From assembly GCA_000708835.1 (NCBI GenBank), contig DF237114.1:62001-126000 (forward strand): a stretch of 64,000 bases of DNA, written 5' to 3'. Below, piece after piece: positions 47,596-58,799 of this stretch. The position numbers and the translations under genes were made by a program. The notes under the pieces were generated by a model. That model ran no database searches, was not told where the DNA came from, and worked only from the letters and a program-made list of their open reading frames with translations. Numbering within the stretch: position 1 is the first letter of the stretch; each line of letters opens with the position of its first letter. Source of the DNA: Klebsormidium nitens. Lineage: Eukaryota; Streptophyta; Klebsormidiophyceae; Klebsormidiales; Klebsormidiaceae.

Positions 47596-50352
47596 TCAAA
47601 CGCCGGACCAACCACTTGCGGCTTTTGTAAACGCCTCGTTGATCCCCTTCGCATCCTTTGCATATATGTACACTTTGCTCATCTTGTTCTCCTCGAAGAA
47701 AAAGATGTACCCGAGATCTGTTTCGTACGTCTTGCCAGTCGCGCGCACCTGCAGACAAGGAGCAGCAGACCTCTCGGATGAGTAGAGTAGTTGTGAAACC
47801 AACACTCTCCATTTGGATTTTCAGGATCGACGTTCTCTAGAACAAGTTTGATGACACTTTTGAATGCAGATCGTGCCCAGGAAGAACCTCCACCAGTTTC
47901 CGTTACTCTAATCACGGTTCCGATGCGTTGGAGGTTGCAGTTAGATAACCAAACGAGTCCTGGAGATTTCCGCAAAGCTTGAAGCGTTACAAAGAGCAGA
48001 GATACACGTCACTCGATAATAGTAACAATCCATTCCTATACTATTATAAGCCTATCCGTCAGCAAGTGTGTGACATCCGATGCGGCAGATCGGCATAGAC
48101 AACAGTGACTATCTTGACTACCCGGTAGAGGGTAGTCAAGATGGGGTGCAATGAGAGTTCGACAGGAGATAGCGATAGCGACCCGCTCTGGGGCAGTCGC
48201 AAACTTTATCGTGCCAACAAAGCAGTTGCTATTTTGGAAAAAAGCAGCGGTGAAACTTGTCAGGCAGGGGTGAAGCGAGCATGTCTGCTTGAAAGCCGCT
48301 TTGAAGCTGCCTTGAACTTCGAAAAAGCAAGGTCCAGACATCTCGGGTGCAAACAGGAGGAGAAGAGCGTCACAAACTAAGTGCGTTCAGAACCAACTTC
48401 CTGATGGCGGCCTGTTGGCACCGTCAGAACTAAAAATAGTTGAAAGGAAAAGACTCTGCGTCCTTGACGGCCCTATAGATTCTCACATGCAATCTGCAAT
48501 GGCTCACTGCGGGTCTCGAAATAGGCTTGAACTTTGCAAAAGTGGCAACGACTCGTTCGGTTGCTAACCGCAATCTCTGGTGTCAAGGAAAGGTGACGTA
48601 ACATAAAAAATCCGACCGAGCCGACCACCGCTTAACTTACCAAAGCTTTCTCGAAGCCTTGGCAGGATACCCTATGCCCGTACACACTCACATGGTCCTG
48701 CATCAAAGCACGATGACTTAGTCAGCCGGACATTTTCGCAAGCTTCAAATATCCAGCATCACACAAGCCCTCCGCAGCGCTCGTACACGAAGTCGCCTTC
48801 CAGAGCTCCCCAGAACCCGCCTGAGCTGACCTCAAAAAGTAACCTCGTTGCATTTCAGATTGACTGGCTCAGCGGAACATCTTCTCAAAGCCTTAATAGA
48901 CATAGTTTGGATTAGGTACACAGATTGAAGCCAGTCGCTACAAACAACAATTTTCAACTACGTTTGTTTATTCTCTCCCAGGCAAAAAAGCACCATGTTG
49001 AGCTTTCGGGCAAAGGGCTGGAGCACATTAACGGCAGATAAATCAAGCAGGATGGAACCGAAGACAGGAGATATAAAGGCTGGATGCATGTCCTGGTGAG
49101 AACGAGAGCAGCAACACTCGATCTTCTACTTCAATTTTGGACGACCTGCTTCTTCTTTTTAAAAAGCAGGGGCAGTCTTCTCTACACTCACACTCAAAGG
49201 CAGCCTCTTGGATAAGAAGGAATTACCAACTGCTCCTGCCAAAGAAACCTGACGAACTCTCCGAACGGCCCCCATGGGGGCCTTTGATAATCACTCCGCA
49301 TTGATCCATTTTTAGTGGACAAACGCTCCCTGCCCAGGAGGGAGCCACGTCACTCCATACCTGGCACGATGAGAGGAGTGAGCGGGCGGAGAGAACTGAG
49401 GGGGCAACAAGCCCCCCGTTTGAAGGGAGGCAAGTGGATCGAGTATGTGGTCCTCACCCAGTCCATCTTCGCCTCCTTGACGTCCAACAGCTTTTGGATG
49501 CGTTGCAGGTGCTTCAGCGTGGCCTTTCTCCCTTGCTTAGTCCCAAACAGGGGCGCCTGCCAGAAAGAGAAAGACAGATGTTCAGAGATGTTCAGAGATG
49601 TTCAAAGTCCTAATATCCCAGGAAGAACACTGCAATCAGGACGGATGAAAGGAGCAAGCAGACTCCCAGCAAGCCCTTGCAAGCCCCCTTGGCTGTTATC
49701 CAAGGGATAGACAGTTGACTTCAGAATGTAGAAGGGTCCTTGAACGCTGGCCAGAAGTCCGCGTTGGCCCTTCCATATATGGTCAGTCAACAACGGGGAA
49801 ACAAGGAACCACCTCTACAATCAATCTGTTTAAGGCGACACAAATACCCAGCACCGCAGGCCCTTAAAAGGGAGTGACCCTGAATAAGTCATAACCAGGC
49901 TACTAATTCTGCAGCCCAGACTTTCAACAGCGACAAACCTAAACCTCAAGACCTTGAGAGGAACGACACCCTTCCCTCAGGACCTTGAAAAGCGCGCCTG
50001 CATTTCGCAGCGGCATACGACAAGTGGCCCGGCAAATGTGCCATAGCTGCAGCTCGTGTACATAAGCGGCTATGCATAAGCGGCCCTGCATAAGCACCAA
50101 AAGTGTGAGGCGTCTCTCCAGTTTTGCAACCGCTCTCACCTCCCCTGCGTTCACTCCACTCGCCGCGTAGTTCCACTCAATGTCCTCGCACATTGCATCC
50201 CCTATTGTTTTCCAGTCCCATGAGCTTAGGGCGCTAAAGATTACACATATCAGGCCAACAAGATCTGTGTCTGGTGGCTTTTGACTCGCCCCCTTTTGGC
50301 CTTCCGGTAATCTAAGATCGGCCTTGGCGGCCCCAAGAACAAGGGTCGGCAT
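47596..50352 (-). CDS. NTF2/SnoaL-like fold protein, four exons
   Basis: Exons on the minus strand in transcript order: 50352-50140 (71 codons), 49556-49458 (33), 48830-48765 (22) and 47748-47596 (50 plus stop). All joins are phase 0, giving 176 residues. The sequence fits the single-domain SnoaL-like NTF2 fold. LICVIFSALSSWDWKTIGDA gives helix 1-2. CEDIEWNYAASG is the typical first strand of this cone-shaped fold. A helix with GRKATLKHLQRI follows. The end VRATGKTYETDLGYIFFFEE with KVYIYAKD gives the long sheet. Members bind small hydrophobic ligands or catalyse isomerase/cyclase steps; the ligand is unknown here. The start is the Met at 50352, which gives about 30 residues before the fold. 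Exon 3 has weak splice signals (GAG acceptor, GTGTGA donor), so its borders are the least sure part. An expressed extra exon near 47780-47930 cannot be excluded. Confidence 0.68.
48111..48142. repeat. Hairpin with 13-base stem and 6-base loop
   Basis: ATCTTGACTACCC at 48111-48123 pairs perfectly with GGGTAGTCAAGAT at 48130-48142. It lies in the last intron of the NTF2-like gene. No T-run follows on either side in a way that suggests a transcription terminator. Confidence 0.7.
49579..49606. repeat. Short tandem repeat AGATGTTCAG, about three copies
   Basis: Three near-perfect copies of a 10-11 base unit sit just before (in minus-strand order) exon 2 of the NTF2-like gene, close to its acceptor region. 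Confidence 0.7.
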
Positions 50353-51491
50353 GAGCTTCAGCGTAAACTATGCCTTTTTATCTAGAAGCAGTAACGAGAG
50401 TCTCCAAATGATTCTGACTTGCCTCGTTCGTGTTCCCTGTGTGTTCACAGCGCCTACTGCTTGTTGTCCCTCGTGACTTATATACTTTTCCTTGGCACCG
50501 GTGACTTCGCTTGACGATCTGGTCTGTACCTTCGACCAACCGCACAAGTTGGTCAGGCACTTGGCCACTTTGAACTTTCTGACGTTGACAAGAGAGAACT
50601 GGCCGGCAATACCCCTTGCAGTGCTCCCTGACCAACACAGGGAAGGCAGTGCGTGATCTGTAGAACCTTGTGGATGGTGGATACAGATCACAAGTGAGCT
50701 CCTGAAGGCTTTAAGTTCAAGCTCAAGCCTCAACTTCAAGGCTGGAGCCTGAGGGCCAGTGAGGCAAGAGGCACAAAGCAGCCGAACTTTTCTTCGGAAA
50801 AACGGACGCGGACATCGTACGATTTCAATCACCGGGCACATGTTACAGCTACCGGGGAGCCGTTTCAACACTAAAACCCTATGAATATGCCTGCGCCGTT
50901 AGTATTAACCCTAATCGTAGTTCAGTCACAGTAGGGTTGCGCGACCCTAACAAACCGTCACAGGCTTGCCACGTAACCCTAGTGTCACAGGCGATGCCCG
51001 GTCGCTCGTCGGCCGTTCGAGGTCCGATCCCTGACAACCTGCGTCCGCAACATTTTTCCGAAGAAAAGTTCGGCTGCTTTGTCCGTTTTGTGCCAGTGAG
51101 GCCCAGGGAAGGCAGGTGGAAGGGGCGCTGCACGGAGAGTTCCGCTTGGTTGGTAAATATGCAAGTCGACGAACGGCGGAAGCAGGTTTGCGACGGAACG
51201 CCGTTCAGTACTCGCGAGTGCTGCAGCCTGCGCTGCCTGCAGGCTGCCGGTTCCGGCGTTCCGCCAGATCGTCTCCGGCCTTGACTCAAGCTGCGCCAGC
51301 ATGGTGGTTGGCGCAGATTAGATTTTGCAAGTTGCACAACTCCTTGGGGCTTGAGCAAAAGAAAATCAGGGAGGAACGATTTTGTCTGAGGTCAGCTTTC
51401 CTCGGCCACAAGTATCTTCCGAGCCTCCCACTCAACGGTCTCTGCATACAGAGGGTCAAAAGGAGCTTCCGTTTCCAACTGGAACGAAAAG
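50353..51491. other. Divergent upstream region between NTF2-like gene and uL24m
   Basis: The two genes are transcribed away from each other from this 1.1 kb stretch, so it should hold both promoters and 5' leaders. Open frames on both strands here (for example 50368-50871 and 50879-51358 on minus) have no recognisable protein features, and I treat them as noncoding. The middle carries a cluster of telo-box-like motifs. Confidence 0.5.
50872..50982. promoter_or_regulatory. Telo-box-like motif cluster upstream of uL24m
   Basis: Five AACCCTA/ACCCTA-type words occur within about 110 bases: AAAACCCTA near 50872, TAACCCTAA at 50906, the reverse TAGGGTT at 50932, ACCCTAA at 50944, and TAACCCTAG at 50974. 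In plants the telo-box AAACCCTAA is a known element of ribosomal-protein and translation-related gene promoters, often with other growth elements. Its place about 0.5 kb before the uL24m start fits that role, but function is inference. Confidence 0.4.
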
Positions 51492-54189
51492 ATGAGGGGC
51501 CGGGGCCTGCAAGAAATGTTCAAGCGGTGGAAAATCCTGCGGGGAGATAGAGTGAGCCCGTATGCTCTTTGGCATCCGGTCAGGCGTTATGTTGCCCGCA
51601 TAGTATGCTCTTGTTTACTTGAAGTGTGCTGACACCTTCTTTTGACGAGGGTGGTTGTCAGAAAAGGGTGGTTGTCAGGGTTCTTAAACGAGGTGAAGCA
51701 CATTATGGCCACCACTGGCGGAGGACTGGTGATCTTAATTCCTTCTGAAAGTGGAGAAGCCAATCTGTCGGCAAACAAATCAGTCCGTCGCAGAAAGATG
51801 TGTCGCTCTGGACAGTGTGTTTTTAATCATGTGGTGCTAAGCTTCGCTTATTGGATGCCGATTATGGTTGCAGTGACAATGCTCATCCTTCCCAAGCATG
51901 GCAGTTCAGCTTTACTTTGTCTCGTCCTGCACGGTGGTGGTATGTGATTATAGGAAGTGATTACCTCCAACTCTCACATTTGATGTGTTTCTCAGGTAGG
52001 AGACCATAAACAGAGTTTTTAACCTGAAACTATTTACCCCTGATGCAGGTGCGCATCATGACGGGGAAAGACAAAGGGCAGCAAGGCACAGTGATCAGAG
52101 TTTTCCGAGAGAAGAACCGCGTCTTGGTCGAAGGGCAGAACCTGGTAAGTCGTTCTAAATACAGGAAGTGTGATGATATTGAGCACCAGTATGTGACTCC
52201 TGGGGGCTGTAGAGATCCGCTTAGGTCCTCAGGGGGTTGGTTTGCAGACACTCTGAGCTGGCCCTAAATATCTGCCAGTGGGCGTTTTAAAGGAAGTCTT
52301 CAAAAGCTTCCACTTAAAGCCTTTTTGGAGAAAACTTATCTGGAGATTCTAAGCTTTCTGGAAATGTTGTTTGGTTTTGGACAATGTTCTGAATGTCTGT
52401 GAGCTTTCTCAAGTTGCAGTTTCAGTGGACATACACGTCCAAGTCGATTTAGCAAGTGCGCAACTGAAGTGCAGATGCTGATGAAGCCCACCCTTGATGT
52501 GGGGCACACATTCCTTCACCTGATCACAAACTCTGGGCGAGCTTTGTCACCCACAGAGCAAGAGTGTCCTGTGGGGCTTTCAGTATCTGCCCTGGGGTCG
52601 CATAAATGCGATCTTGATCTCTAAAAACGGCCCATTTTGTTTCTTGAATCCGGGCTACGTGGATACCTCCTCGCATGGGGCAACATCGGCCGCACGACTG
52701 AAGAGCAGCCACCACTCCGCTGTAGCTTGCTTGTAAAGAACTCGTTCTCGCTTGACTTGTTTGCAAAATCAGCGTCAAATATATAGCAATCGAGTTTAAG
52801 AGTTCTTGTTCCCATACCTGATGTCTTTGTCAGTATCATTACTCCTCTTTGACTCCATCGCTCAGCCAGTCACTTTGCAGCCTTCTTGGCTTGCATCCAG
52901 GCGCAGAACCTCGTTTCCTGTCTCATCGCCTGGTTCTGTCCGCCCCTTATGCTGACGCTTTTACGCCCTCTCTGCCAGGTTGTAAAGCACATGAAGCCCC
53001 AGGAAGGGAGACCGGGGCAGAAGGTGCTGATCGAGATGCCGGTCCACGTGTCGAATGTACGGTTACTGCATCCGGTCACGGGGTGAGCTTTTCTCGTAGC
53101 CTCCGTTTGAATCAAGCCTTTGCAGCCGTTCCTCAAGTGATCGATTGCTGCGGGGATGCGGTGCTGTGGTAATGAGAGGAAGTTTTGCAACTCGCAGAGA
53201 TTCCGTGGGCTAAGGCGTGGAGTTACTGCATGATTTGATTTGTACTTTCGGATGTGCGCAAACGGCATGTCAGTAGTGGTTTCCGGATCAAGCAGTTTCT
53301 TACAACACCCCTCAACTGACTCCGACTGTCCTTCAAGGCTGATTATTCATCTGCTTTCACACCATCAAATTCCGTCCCATGGGAAACGACGCTTCTGACA
53401 CTTCTTCGTTGTGTTCCAGGGAACCATGCGCGGTAACATGGAAGGCTACAAGGGAACCAATTCCCGGCGCAGTTGACGCAGAGAGAAACCAGAAGTTCCG
53501 GACGGTTAGGGAGCGAATAGTAGCATCTGGTGACCGGACCGGAGAAGACATCCTGGTGCCGCGGCCAGCTGGGTTAGCAGATCGGAAAAAACCCAAACCC
53601 ACGACAGGTCAGCTGCATCCCGGGAGCTCTGTTCGTTTGGACCATTTTTATGGCTCCTGCACGGCGCGCGATCACCGTTTCATGGTCTTTCCACCCCCCT
53701 GGTAACTTTGCTCTGCAATGCTGTCCACGATCTATGTCGCCCAATCACGTAAAACTGGGGGAGATTTGGAATTGGAGCCCTTCCGGGCTAGAGTATGAGT
53801 CGAAAAAGCAGCACAATGCTCAAGCAAGCCTGTTGTGTCCGCTCACCCGTTCACTTCAGCTATCAGACTCATCTTAAAAGAGATTTTTAATCAACGCTGG
53901 CGAAAGTCTCAGCAATGGCAATCTGATCAAAGAGTGCGTAGATACTTGAGTGACGTTAGCAAACCAACCTTTCCCATGCTTTGCAGCCGGGCTAAAGGAC
54001 ACCCCCCGAGAAGCGGTTCGAGAGCGGACATTCGATCCTAGTAGTGGCATTGGCGGCTTGCCCCCTTTAGAAGAGCTCCTAGATAAGCTGAATATCAGGC
54101 CGCACTTGCGGGAAGGAACCGCTCAGTATCTAGTGCGGGAGGAACAGCGACGCGGGCAGGAGCGGGAAAGACGGAGAGTGAGTCGATGA
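51492..54189 (+). CDS. Mitochondrial-type large-subunit ribosomal protein uL24 (KOW domain), five exons
   Basis: Exons: 51492-51551, 52049-52144, 52979-53082, 53420-53607 and 53987-54189, giving 216 residues with all phases matching. The start MRGRGLQEMFKRWKILRGDR resembles the short N-terminus of plant mitochondrial L24, which lacks a long presequence and has a conserved HWKILRGD-like stretch. Exon 2 is the KOW motif (IMTGKDKGQQGTV, then EKNRVLVEGQNL), which contacts 23S-type rRNA early in subunit assembly. Exon 3 gives VVKHMKPQEGRPGQ and VHVSNVRLLHPVTG. Exon 4 contains IVASGDRTGEDILVPRP, then KPKPTTAG. Exon 5 gives LKDTPREAVRERTFDP and a basic, Arg-rich tail. The order matches the Arabidopsis KOW protein At5g23535 as I remember it. 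The tail after the TFDP region is longer than in the family. No transit peptide is obvious beyond the basic start. Confidence 0.92.
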
Positions 54190-56475
54190 TGGAGAGAACG
54201 GAACGAACACACGGATTGGAATCAGATGTCGTTGTGTAGGGAGCTTGTGGACACTTTTGGATACATGGAAGACGAGAAAGGAAGCACGTTATGAACAGCT
54301 ATGATCGACCAATTGTGAACCGGAGCTTGCTGCTCAAGCCTCGTGTTTGTATGTGTTGAAACACCCCAAGATGCTCTGATATGGCGGGCTTGGCAAACAC
54401 TGCTGCTTAAAGAATGTACCAGGGCATCGGTATGGGTGCTCATGGCTTAGGTGCTCGGTACTTACTGGGAGTTGTTCTGCATGAATATCCAGAGTTGTGC
54501 ACACAAATTGTGCATTTGTGAGTACCGTACTAGGCCTTTGGGTCACGAATATGGCTGCATCCTGCACCAACAGAGACGTTTGATCCCAAGCTATTGCCGG
54601 CCACCATGATGGACTTGCGATAGTCAAGCTCGCCCTCAATGTACCGTGCAGCTGGCATTTTCTTTCATTTCCAATATCGGGTTCAAGCACTAGGCTGGTG
54701 TCCAGCTGAATTGAAACGACATTCAAAAGCATTCATCAGGTTCATGAATCAGGACGTTTCGTGTGACATGGTGACATGGTGCTTTCTGTTCAATGCATGA
54801 TGGAAGAACACGGGACATTTATGGGGCGACTTCGGTACCTAGGTATGGTCCGAAAACTCCCCGGTACGACCCAGGTATTACCTAGTTTTCGCCGGTCCGT
54901 CGCCGGTTTTCGGCCAGTTTTGCGGAGGTTTCAAAACCGCCGGCCGGAGGTCACGGGTAAGAATATTGTGCTAGCACCCAGGTAACACCTAGGAAAATTT
55001 CACGAATACCTAGGTATAACCTGAGGGCCTAGGTATTTTTAGTGCAATAAATAAATATCGTTTATACACCCAAAACCTAACCAGAACACCTTAGGCGGAG
55101 TTCTCCTTTGCATGGCAATCAACCCTATGGCTGGACAATCGAAAACCCTATTCGGATGGACCCAAAAGTCTTAGGAACTCTCTCCTATATATAGGTTTGT
55201 GGAAGCCATTGCGCTTGCTTTTAAATCTTAGTGTAAAAGCGCCATAGCTCCAAAGTCTCCTCACTCATAAACTTGGCTTCTTCCCCTTCTAATTGAAAGG
55301 AGAAGGCCTTGTCCTAAGAGTAGCCAGCAACGAGCGAACTCAGAAGCTGTCCCCGCAGCGCCCAACGAATCTCCGACGGGGCCCTTTCGGGTCATCTCCG
55401 TACGGTACAATTCGAAATTGCCATGTGATCACTCCTTGCTTTGACAGCCAATCGACACAAAACTCCGTTGCTGATCGACGGTTGCGATCATTGCATAATT
55501 TAGTTCGTACGGCGGTATGGTACCATGTTGCAAGGTACCCTTTTTTGGTATACATGGCTAGGTACCGGGGTTCATGCTGGTGCGGCTCGGTGACATGGGT
55601 CGAACGGCCAAGTCCGTACCTAGGTCCTACCTAGGTGAAACCTCGTTCAGACCGGGCGGCCGGAGGTGGAAATTGGTTTGAACCGGTCGGTATTGGGCAG
55701 GTTTACCGCCGGAGTACCGCGGTATTGCCGCGGTATCCGACCTACCCCCAAGTTGCACCCTAAATGTCCCGTGAAAGTCACGGTGCCATTGCTCCGGCCA
55801 TTGGTCGCATGGCAGCTGGTCGGGTTATGCATAACGACAACGCTAACGGCACATGTTAACCATGTCCAGAGTCTGACGTGCAGCTGAGGAATAGCACCTT
55901 GACACGTTGCACAGGTGCGTACCGGGCGTTGACCGATGCCATCGGTCCGGTTCATGGACGTGGCGACTCACGTGGAGCGACCGGCCGCACGAGGGACGCC
56001 TTCGTCGATGGTTCGAAAAGCTGCACACGTCGAATGCAGAAGCGCCTGGAGGTGCAGGAACGCGGACCGACGCGTAAAACATAATCGATTTTCGAAAGTG
56101 TGCGCTCGTGCTGGAAAAATCTCGATCTGTGTCGGAGGTCAACAGACAAATTTCAAATTCTAGCAGCTGTGCAGGGCGCCTTCCTAGACCTTGTCGGGCG
56201 CGAGGGGTTGCCCTGCACGTAGGTAGAAGAGCTCGTCAGAAGAGGGTCAAAAGGGCTTTATATCTTGTTCTACATCCGTTTTCCTTCATCGTGTCGGTGG
56301 ATGTTTGTGGGGGGTGGATAAAAGCAGCATAGAAGAAGGTTTGCTTGTTTTAGGAGGGGCGACGTCAGCCAGAAGCGAGCAGCGCCAGGTGCATAGCTTT
56401 TGCAGTCAATCTTACAGGTATTGTGTTTGTGAAAAGGTATTCACCTCTTCTTGAGGGTATCTGCATCTTCTAGAT
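54190..56475. other. Spacer with GGTACCTAGGTA-rich repeats
   Basis: No gene is supported. From about 54830 to 55060 and again from about 55550 to 55740 the DNA repeats ACCTAGGTA, GGTACC and CCGGTC-type words. The two blocks flank about 500 bases that include a short transcript-like AT-rich part (55040-55220). This looks like a decayed repeat or element whose ends share motifs. The last 150-200 bases before 56476 presumably hold the promoter and 5' leader of the phosphatase gene. Confidence 0.45.
54830..55745. repeat. ACCTAGGTA/GGTACC-rich repeat, possibly element ends
   Basis: ACCTAGGTA-type words occur near 54837, 55009, 55029 and 55617, together with GGTACCGG near 55562. A GCCGG..GGAGGT motif appears in both flanking blocks (CGGCCGGAGGTCACGG near 54941 and GCGGCCGGAGGTGG near 55657). 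No coding capacity for a transposase or reverse transcriptase was seen between them. The style resembles the segment at 15.0-15.8 kb. Confidence 0.4.
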
Positions 56476-58799
56476 ATGGAGGCAACTGCGGCGGGGTCGG
56501 CTCTGGCGGGGCACTCTTTAGCGGGCGGCCTTGCTCTGCAGAGATCCAAGTCTTGCTCCAAGCCCCATGTTGTTGGCACCAGCGCTTCTAGCAGGAGTGT
56601 AGTCTTCCCCCATTATAGTGCTCGCCCCGCATCCTTAGAGGCGAGGCAACTCTCCTCCAAACTTGCATCGTCTAGCACCCTCATTCAGCAGGCCGAAGCA
56701 TTCCAAATAGGACGGCCCCAAATAGGACGGCCCCAAGGAAAGCGCGGAGCAAAGGTCGTTGCTCTCGCGGGAGAATTGGAAGAGGCGTTTGCGGCTAACA
56801 AGATTGCACGGGGCTGGTCGACAGAGCAGCTCGTCTTTCCTGTGGTTGAGGAGAACAGAGCAGACGACAAGTGGCTGCAGAACCCCTTGTTGAGGCTGGA
56901 GAGGTTTGGCGTGGGTTGGTTTGGGATCATTCTTGATTGGGAGGGAGTCCTGGTGGATGAGGATCCAAAGATTGAGAGGCAGGTGTGGGAGGCGCTTGCA
57001 GAAGAGGAGGGGCGGTCTCTACCCCCTGCTTGGCTCTTGAGGAGAGCTGAAGGGATGAAGACAGAGCAGGTGGTTGCGGAGGTGCTTTGCTGGACGCGGG
57101 ACCCCATGCAGGTGAGTCAAGCTTCTTGGATGTGTGTTTACGAGCTCTTGAAGCTGCTGAAGAAGGGGAGGAGGGTTGGAGGGTTGGATCCACTTTTGAA
57201 GAGCTCTTGAAGATGCTCAGAAGGCTGGGATGTGACGAGAGAAGGTGTTAAACTTTCTATGATATGCAGAAGGTTTGGGAAGATTGTGGGTCAAATCAAA
57301 ATGTCTCTGGTTATTTGTGAACTTATCTTGCTGCAGAGCAGGTCACGGTTGCAAGTTGGTTCGAGTGTCCCCCAAACGTGCAGAGCAATCGGCGATTGCA
57401 TCCAGTTTTTGCCTGGAAGCCTGGAAGACACCTGCTACAGCGTCTTTTGGCTCGAAACAGGCTTGAAATCTGGTTTCTGGTCTAGGTTTTGGTGTTGCTT
57501 CAGCAGCTACTTCGTTCTCTCTTGAGGTCGCAGTTTTTCAGAGAAGCATTTCAAATGCAGAAACTGCTGGTTGCTGGACTTGCTTGATGGTACTTCGGTA
57601 TACATCCATCTACCGTAGTGCGTCTCTGTCTTCTGGTCTGCAACTTTGTTGCCTGTACACATGTTACACAGCCCATATTTGCGCCTACTTTCACCTCTCG
57701 CTTCTTATCTGCTGCATTCTACAAGAGTCCTGTCCTGCAAACTTCTGATCATACCTCTTCAATTTTGGGGAGGGTGTTTCTACAAGGTCAATGCTGATCA
57801 TGTTTTATAAGGTCTAACTGCAAGCATGGAAGCACGCATAATATGTTGTCTTGTTGGTCTTGGTGCAAGTTTGCTGCACTGTAAAGAATATCAATTTCCT
57901 TTGGTCGCACCTTATCCATCTCTTAGGGTTCTACCAGCTCTTCAAGTCACATTCGCCTTCCTAAGGGCTCTCGAGTCTTAGGCTTCTGTGGTATGAGGTT
58001 TACCATTTTCCAAGTCTTTGAAGTGGAACGGATCTGAGCAGACAGATTCCCTTTTTGCACAGATGCTTCTCCTCCTGCCCTGCGTTAAGTGCAATTTATA
58101 TGTAATGAGTACATGCGCCCAAAAGGTGACCCTTCGCATCATCTAGGAACGAAACGCTGGCAACAGACGCCCTGGTCTGATAAAATCCTGACTGTTCAGG
58201 GGGTGTCCTTCATTGCTGACCTTGACAATCTTGTTCTGCAGGTCCGACGAATTGCGCGGCGGCAAGAGCACCTTTTCCAAGAGGCTGCCGGGGGCCAGTT
58301 CACCCTCATGCCCGGCGTGCGGCACTTCCTTGACACCGTCAAGAAGTATGGCGCACCCATGGCGCTCAGCACGACGAGGCCCCGCGAGTACGTCGAGCAG
58401 GGCCTCTCGCAACTAGGGCTGCAAGAGTACTTCGACGCAATCATCGCGCCAGACGATGTCGCCCGGGGAAAGCCTGACCCGGAGATGTACTCTTACGCCG
58501 CGCAGGCAATTGGTAGGATACCGTCAAGGTGTGTTGTGATCGGGAGTGTGAACGCGTGCACGGAGGCGGCGCATGACGCTGGGATGAAGGCGATCTCGGT
58601 CGCAAGTAGACACATGGTCTGGGAGCTGAGCGCGGCAGATTCAGTTGTCCGGAGTTTGTCAGATCTGGACATCAGGGGGCTGAAGTTGATCATCTCTCAG
58701 GAGCAGCCGCAGCTGCAACTAGAGATGGAGATGGAAGAGGAGATGGAGGAGCCAGAGGCGGAGCCCGAGAGCAGGATTGGGTTCAGCGACGACTGGTAG
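56476..58799 (+). CDS. PYRP2: Plastid HAD-superfamily phosphatase, PYRP2-like (5-amino-6-(5-phospho-ribitylamino)uracil phosphatase)
   Basis: Exon 1 is 56476-57111 and exon 2 is 58242-58799, phase 0, with a 1,130-base intron. The product is 397 residues. It closely follows the order of Arabidopsis At4g11570 (AtPyrP2), which dephosphorylates the ribityl-pyrimidine intermediate of riboflavin synthesis in plastids. Residues 1 to about 100 are Ser/Ala-rich and basic with few acids, as in a transit peptide. The HAD core begins near GWFGIILDWEGVLVDEDP (motif I, D154-W-E156). It continues with a cap containing LPPAWLLRRAEGMK and VLCWTRDPMQVRR, motif II ALSTTRP near 253-259, motif III RGKPDPEMY with K289, and motif IV region VIGSVNACTEAAHDAGMK near 312-328. 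It ends in an acidic Glu-rich tail. The second Asp of motif I is Glu, and the usual GD of motif IV is GS. AtPyrP2 as I remember it is similarly unusual there. A 15-base unit is repeated at 56704-56733 (QIGRPQIGRP). Confidence 0.92.

Noticed and set aside
47679-47975. Minus-strand frame with VIKLVLENVDPENPNGECW
   Set aside because: It looks coding-like, but no donor keeps it in phase with the final NTF2-like exon. An 8-base intron would be required.
48141-48380. 79-codon open frame on + starting with ATG next to a hairpin
   Set aside because: It lies antisense in an intron of the NTF2-like gene, and nothing supports it.
50368-51358. Open frames of 159-167 codons on minus between the NTF2-like gene and uL24m
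   Set aside because: They show no family features and lie in the divergent promoter region. The NTF2-like protein already has a sensible start at 50352.
51116-51550. 144-codon open frame on + overlapping uL24m exon 1
   Set aside because: It is in a different frame from the KOW protein start, which matches plant mitochondrial L24. It is most likely the 5' leader.
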